Shown: one piece after another, positions 13,893 through 16,574 of the stretch
Numbering within the stretch: the stretch's first letter is position 1
Layout of the letters: the number at the start of each line of letters is the position of its first letter
Translations under genes and position numbers: made by a program
Source: an uncultured Nitrosomonadales bacterium
GTDB taxonomy: Bacteria; Pseudomonadota; Gammaproteobacteria; Burkholderiales; Gallionellaceae
Direction: 5' to 3'
Length of the DNA stretch: 16,574 nt
Assembly (NCBI GenBank): GCA_903934275.1
Contig: CAIZNF010000095.1
Location: 1 to 16,574, forward strand
Notes under the pieces: model-generated
Told to the model about the DNA's origin: nothing
The model's input: only the letters and a program-made list of their open reading frames with translations
The model's database searches: none

Positions 13893-13920
13893 GGTTGTCC
13901 GGTATTATCGAGTTTGCCCG

Positions 13921-16158
13921 TTACTTCACGCGAATATAAGGCCGCCAGCGTTTCAGCAGCAGCGCGTTGCTCACCACCGACACCGAACTCATCGCCATTG
14001 CCGCGCCGGCAATCACGGGATTGAGCATGCCCAACGCGGCGAGCGGAATCCCCAGCACGTTGTAGGCAAACGCGAAAAACAGGTTCTGGCGGATTTTTCT
14101 CAGTGTGGCGCGCGACAGGGAAATTGCATCTGCCACGCTCATCAGATCGTTGTGCATCAGTGTGATATCGGCCGCCTCGATGGCGATGTCGCTGCCGCTG
14201 CGCATCGCGAAACTGACATCGGCAGCGGCCAGCGCGGGCGCATCGTTGATGCCGTCGCCGACCATGCCGATGATTGTTGATTGCCCCCTCTCCCTAGCCC
14301 TCTCCCGCTGAGGGGAGAGGGGATCGGTATGGTTTTTTAGCGATTCAACTTGCGCCGCTTTGTCCTGTGGCAGCACTTCGGCGCGAAATTCCGTGATGCC
14401 TGCTTGCTGCGCAATCGCCTGCACGGTGGCGTGATTGTCGCCGCTCAGCATCACCACGCGAATGCCCATTGCGGCGAGGCGTGCCACGGCCACACGGCTG
14501 CTGGCGCGCAGTTGATCGGCGAAGGCGATGTAGCCCAGCAATGCTCCATCGCGGGCAATGGCGATGACGCTTTTACCTTGTTGCTGCAAGCCCAGTATTT
14601 GTTGTTCATCAATGGCGATTCCTTCGCGCATGGCGAAGTTGGGCGAGCCGAGCAGGTAGCGTTTTCCGTCGACTTCGGCATGCAGGCCGTGGCCAGATAT
14701 TTCGCTGATGTTTGCGCCTTGAGCAGGAGCCATTTGCCGAGATCCGGCGTACAAACTTTGGGCGTAATCGAGCAGGGCGCGCGACAGCGGGTGCGTGGAA
14801 CCCTGTGCCAGCATCGCGGCTACTTGCAGCAATTCTGTTTCGGTTATATTAGGCATCGGCAGCAAGTCGGTCACATCCGGCTTGCCTTCTGTCAGTGTGC
14901 CAGTTTTGTCCACCACCAATACCGAAAGTTTGTGTGCGCGCTCCAGAGCGGCGGCATCCTTGACCAGAATGCCCGCTTGCGCGGCGCGCCCGGTGGATAC
15001 GACCAGGGCAGTCGGGGTGGCCAGCCCCAACGCGCAGGGGCAGGAAATGACCAGCACCGCTACAGCATTGATGAGCGCCGTGGAAAGGTCGCTGCCTGCC
15101 ATCCACCAGCCGGAAAAGGTCAGCAGCGCGATGACCACCACCGCTGGCACGAACACGGCGGAAATTCTGTCAGCGAGTTTTTGTATTGCCGCCTTCGAGC
15201 CTTGCGCCTGCTCCACCAGCCGGATGATCGCGGCAAGCTGGGTATGCGACCCCACCGCCAGCGCGCGGCATTTCAGCAGGCCATGCTGGTTGAATGTGGC
15301 GGCATACACCTTGTCGCCGGGTTGTTTGCCTTGCGGCAAACTTTCTCCGGTGAGCATGGCTTCATCAAGGCTGGACATGCCATCCAGAATAATGCCGTCG
15401 ACCGGCACGCTTTCGCCGGGGCGCACCAGAAACACATCGTCCACTTGCATTTTCTCGACGGCAAGCTCCTGCATCACGCCGTCGCGTTCGACATGAGCCA
15501 CTTTCGGTTGCAGGTTGATCAACGCTTCCAAAGCACTGGATGCCTTGCCCTTGGCGCGTGCTTCCAGCAGCTTGCCGAGCAGCACCAGTGTGATCAGCGT
15601 GGCGCTTGCTTCAAAATAAATCGGCTGGTCAAGATTGAATAGCAACACCGCGCAGCTCATAAAATACGCCGCGCTGGTGCCGAGCGCCACCAGCACATCC
15701 ATGTTTGCGCCGCCGCCGCGCAGGCTGCTCCACGAGCCGGTATAGAAACGCCGTCCAATCCAGAATTGCACCGGCGTGGCGAGCAGCCATTGCAGCCAGC
15801 CCGGCAACATGGCGTGAATACCGAGGAACATCAGCAGCATTTCCACCAGCAGCGGCAGGGTGAGCAACACCGAGATAAAAAATTGTATCTGCTCCTGGCG
15901 GTAAGTGGCGGCGCGCGCCAGTTTTTCTGCGGCAAAATCGCGCAGCAGATGCGCGTCGAAACCGGCTCCCTGTATGGCTTTGATCAGGTCTGCAAGCGAG
16001 GTTTCATGTGGGTTGTAGGCGATATGCGCCTTCTCGGTGGCGATGTTTACCGTCGCCGCCACTTCCGGCAATTGGTTCAATACTTTTTCCAGACGCGCAG
16101 AGCAGGATGCACAGTGCATGCCGGTGATTTGCAGATCGGTGTGGGTCAGTGTAACCAT
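13921..16158 (-). CDS. copA: Copper-exporting P1B-type ATPase CopA
   Basis: This 745-residue inner-membrane pump moves Cu(I) out of the cytoplasm using ATP. In order: an N-terminal heavy-metal domain with GMHCASC (13-19); transmembrane pairs near 91-136 and 153-200; the actuator TGE (270-272); the metal-site CPC (373-375) in TM6; the phosphorylation motif DKTGT (417-421); the HP motif (456-457); GDGIND (634-639); and YN (699-700) and MxxSS (723-727) in the last two helices, the full Cu(I) set. Between [10 protein letters not shown] and IIGMVGDG are about 20 extra residues ([20 protein letters not shown]) encoded by an inserted palindromic repeat in frame, in a loop just before GDGIND. The ATG at 16158 lacks a ribosome site and follows a TATAAT by 6 bases, suggesting a leaderless message. 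jetA follows after 28 bases. Confidence 0.95.
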   Translation of the reverse strand: MVTLTHTDLQITGMHCASCSARLEKVLNQLPEVAATVNIATEKAHIAYNPHETSLADLIKAIQGAGFDAHLLRDFAAEKLARAATYRQEQIQFFISVLLTLPLLVEMLLMFLGIHAMLPGWLQWLLATPVQFWIGRRFYTGSWSSLRGGGANMDVLVALGTSAAYFMSCAVLLFNLDQPIYFEASATLITLVLLGKLLEARAKGKASSALEALINLQPKVAHVERDGVMQELAVEKMQVDDVFLVRPGESVPVDGIILDGMSSLDEAMLTGESLPQGKQPGDKVYAATFNQHGLLKCRALAVGSHTQLAAIIRLVEQAQGSKAAIQKLADRISAVFVPAVVVIALLTFSGWWMAGSDLSTALINAVAVLVISCPCALGLATPTALVVSTGRAAQAGILVKDAAALERAHKLSVLVVDKTGTLTEGKPDVTDLLPMPNITETELLQVAAMLAQGSTHPLSRALLDYAQSLYAGSRQMAPAQGANISEISGHGLHAEVDGKRYLLGSPNFAMREGIAIDEQQILGLQQQGKSVIAIARDGALLGYIAFADQLRASSRVAVARLAAMGIRVVMLSGDNHATVQAIAQQAGITEFRAEVLPQDKAAQVESLKNHTDPLSPQRERARERGQSTIIGMVGDGINDAPALAAADVSFAMRSGSDIAIEAADITLMHNDLMSVADAISLSRATLRKIRQNLFFAFAYNVLGIPLAALGMLNPVIAGAAMAMSSVSVVSNALLLKRWRPYIRVK
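14284..14322. repeat. Palindromic repeat inserted inside the copA coding sequence
   Basis: The forward strand shows CCCCTCTCCC (14285-14294) and GGGGAGAGGGG (14312-14322) as arms, with a second CCCTCTCCC copy inside (14298-14306). This is the common dispersed repeat translated as [13 protein letters not shown]. It encodes roughly residues 613-625 of CopA without breaking the frame. Confidence 0.8.
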
Positions 16159-16164
16159 CGGCCA

Positions 16165-16170
16165 ATTATA
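16165..16170 (-). promoter_or_regulatory. TATAAT box directly before copA
   Basis: A perfect -10 hexamer lies 6 bases before the copA ATG, so transcription would begin at or next to the start codon. No good -35 at 17 bases is visible, and I do not see a CueR-type dyad. Together with the terminator just upstream, this suggests copA has its own promoter in the 41 bases before its start. Confidence 0.4.
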
Positions 16171-16199
16171 TGCGCATCTCGTCGAAGGGCCGCAGGATG

Positions 16200-16235
16200 A
16201 AAAACGCCCGATAGTATGGAATGAACTATCGGGCG
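16200..16235 (-). terminator. Intrinsic terminator after the DUF2892 gene
   Basis: On the minus strand CGCCCGATAGT (16235-16225 side) and ACTATCGGGCG form a perfect 11-base stem with a 9-base loop. They are followed by TTTTTC (16204-16200 read in reverse). It lies 28 bases past the stop of the small membrane-protein gene and separates it from copA. Confidence 0.8.
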
Positions 16236-16263
16236 AAGGGGGGAGGAGAAAAAACGCTTTTTG

Positions 16264-16455
16264 TTATGTCTTCATCGGGCAGGTATTTATGCCAAAAATT
16301 GAATAGGCGGGGCAGATACCTATAGCGCCAGTCAGTAATGGCATTATGCCTATCCAGCCCCATACGCCTACCGTGCCAGAGGCTGCCAGCCCGATCAATA
16401 CCAGACCGGCAGTTACACGTAATGCGCGATCAATTGTTCCTTCGTTCGGTTTCAT
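16264..16455 (-). CDS. DUF2892-type small inner-membrane protein
   Basis: I chose the ATG at 16455 (63 residues) because a strong AAGGAG site lies five bases upstream (16466-16461); the longer open frame to 16566 has no such site and an unlikely N-terminus. The protein begins KPNEGTIDRALRVTAGLVLI, the classic DUF2892 opening. It has two hydrophobic segments (about 14-30 and 33-47) and ends with the conserved cysteine tail GICPAYSIFGINTCPMK. Such proteins are often found beside rhodanese-like or metal-stress genes; the function is not established. It is upstream of copA on the same strand, but a terminator separates them. Confidence 0.85.
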   Translation of the reverse strand: MKPNEGTIDRALRVTAGLVLIGLAASGTVGVWGWIGIMPLLTGAIGICPAYSIFGINTCPMKT

Positions 16456-16522
16456 TTTAAACTCCTTGGGTGGGTTATACGAGAACGCATAATGAGCGAG
16501 TTGCAGGCGACTGTCTGTGATA

Positions 16523-16550
16523 AAACGCACACAGAAAAAACAGTGCGTTT
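16523..16550 (-). terminator. Possible terminator of an upstream gene beyond the window
   Basis: AAACGCAC (16523-16530) and GTGCGTTT (16543-16550) form a perfect 8-base stem with a 12-base AT-rich loop. Read on the minus strand the second arm runs into TTTTAT. The loop is large and the T-run short, so this is weak. It may instead regulate the DUF2892 gene 68 bases downstream. Confidence 0.3.
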
Positions 16551-16557
16551 GGGCTAT

Positions 16558-16574
16558 CGTTCCCACGCTCCAGC
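16558..16574. repeat. Start of a CGTTCCCACGCTCCAGC dispersed repeat cut by the window end
   Basis: The last 17 bases equal one arm of the widespread palindrome in which GTTCCCACGCTCCAGC is followed by its reverse complement. Only this arm is in the window. Confidence 0.4.

Noticed and set aside
14350..15642. Open frame of 430 codons on the plus strand opposite copA
   Set aside because: It lies wholly antisense to an unmistakable CopA with all motifs, its translation is low-complexity (His/Gln/Arg-rich) and it has no ribosome site; it is a by-product of GC-rich codon use.

Overview
The window looks like a chromosomal piece of a moderately GC-rich proteobacterium. The protein style and the abundance of small palindromic intergenic repeats would suit a betaproteobacterium such as a Gallionella- or Nitrosomonas-like organism, but no rRNA or marker gene is present and this placement is an inference. 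Almost everything is on the minus strand, so the transcriptional order runs from right to left.

Right side (16.57 to 12.45 kb): a small DUF2892-type membrane protein with a strong Shine-Dalgarno sequence and its own hairpin terminator. It is followed by a copper-exporting P1B ATPase (copA) that carries a palindromic repeat inside its coding sequence. Only 28 bases after copA comes a DUF3375 gene, jetA. Left side (5.59 to 0.20 kb): jetB (DUF4194), jetC (SMC/MukB-like ATPase) and jetD (DUF3322/DUF2220, Toprim-like nuclease). JetA, B, C and D together form a complete type I Wadjet anti-plasmid system: an SMC motor (JetABC) that extrudes and recognises small closed circles, and a nuclease (JetD) that cuts them. 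All four genes look full length with their motifs intact.

The unusual feature is the layout. Type I Wadjet is normally a compact jetABCD operon. Here jetA is separated from jetBCD by about 6.9 kb of accessory DNA (about 5586 to 12446). This insert has a toxin-antitoxin module at each edge: a RelE/ParE-type pair ending 7 bases before jetB, and a VapBC pair next to the jetA stop. Inside lie a probable remnant of a NERD nuclease domain, a large plus-strand gene with an unusual architecture (GT4 glycosyltransferase, STAND-type P-loop NTPase, 46-residue TPR array and an unassigned C-terminal tail), and an unrecognised 295-residue minus-strand protein. The large gene is broken twice: by one in-frame amber codon in the middle of the glycosyltransferase domain, and by a frameshift at a run of seven G. 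It is therefore a decaying, switchable or mis-sequenced conflict gene of about 1,338 residues. No integrase or transposase is visible, but a 9-base inverted repeat is found at the two edges of the insert.

Working model: jetA probably relies on copA read-through or a local promoter, while jetBCD appears to be driven from the promoter of the RelE/ParE-type module. The insert therefore re-wired a split defence operon and tied the jetBCD half to an addiction module. Several families of palindromic repeats have colonised the jetC-jetD and jetB-jetC gaps, the gap after the STAND gene, and even copA.
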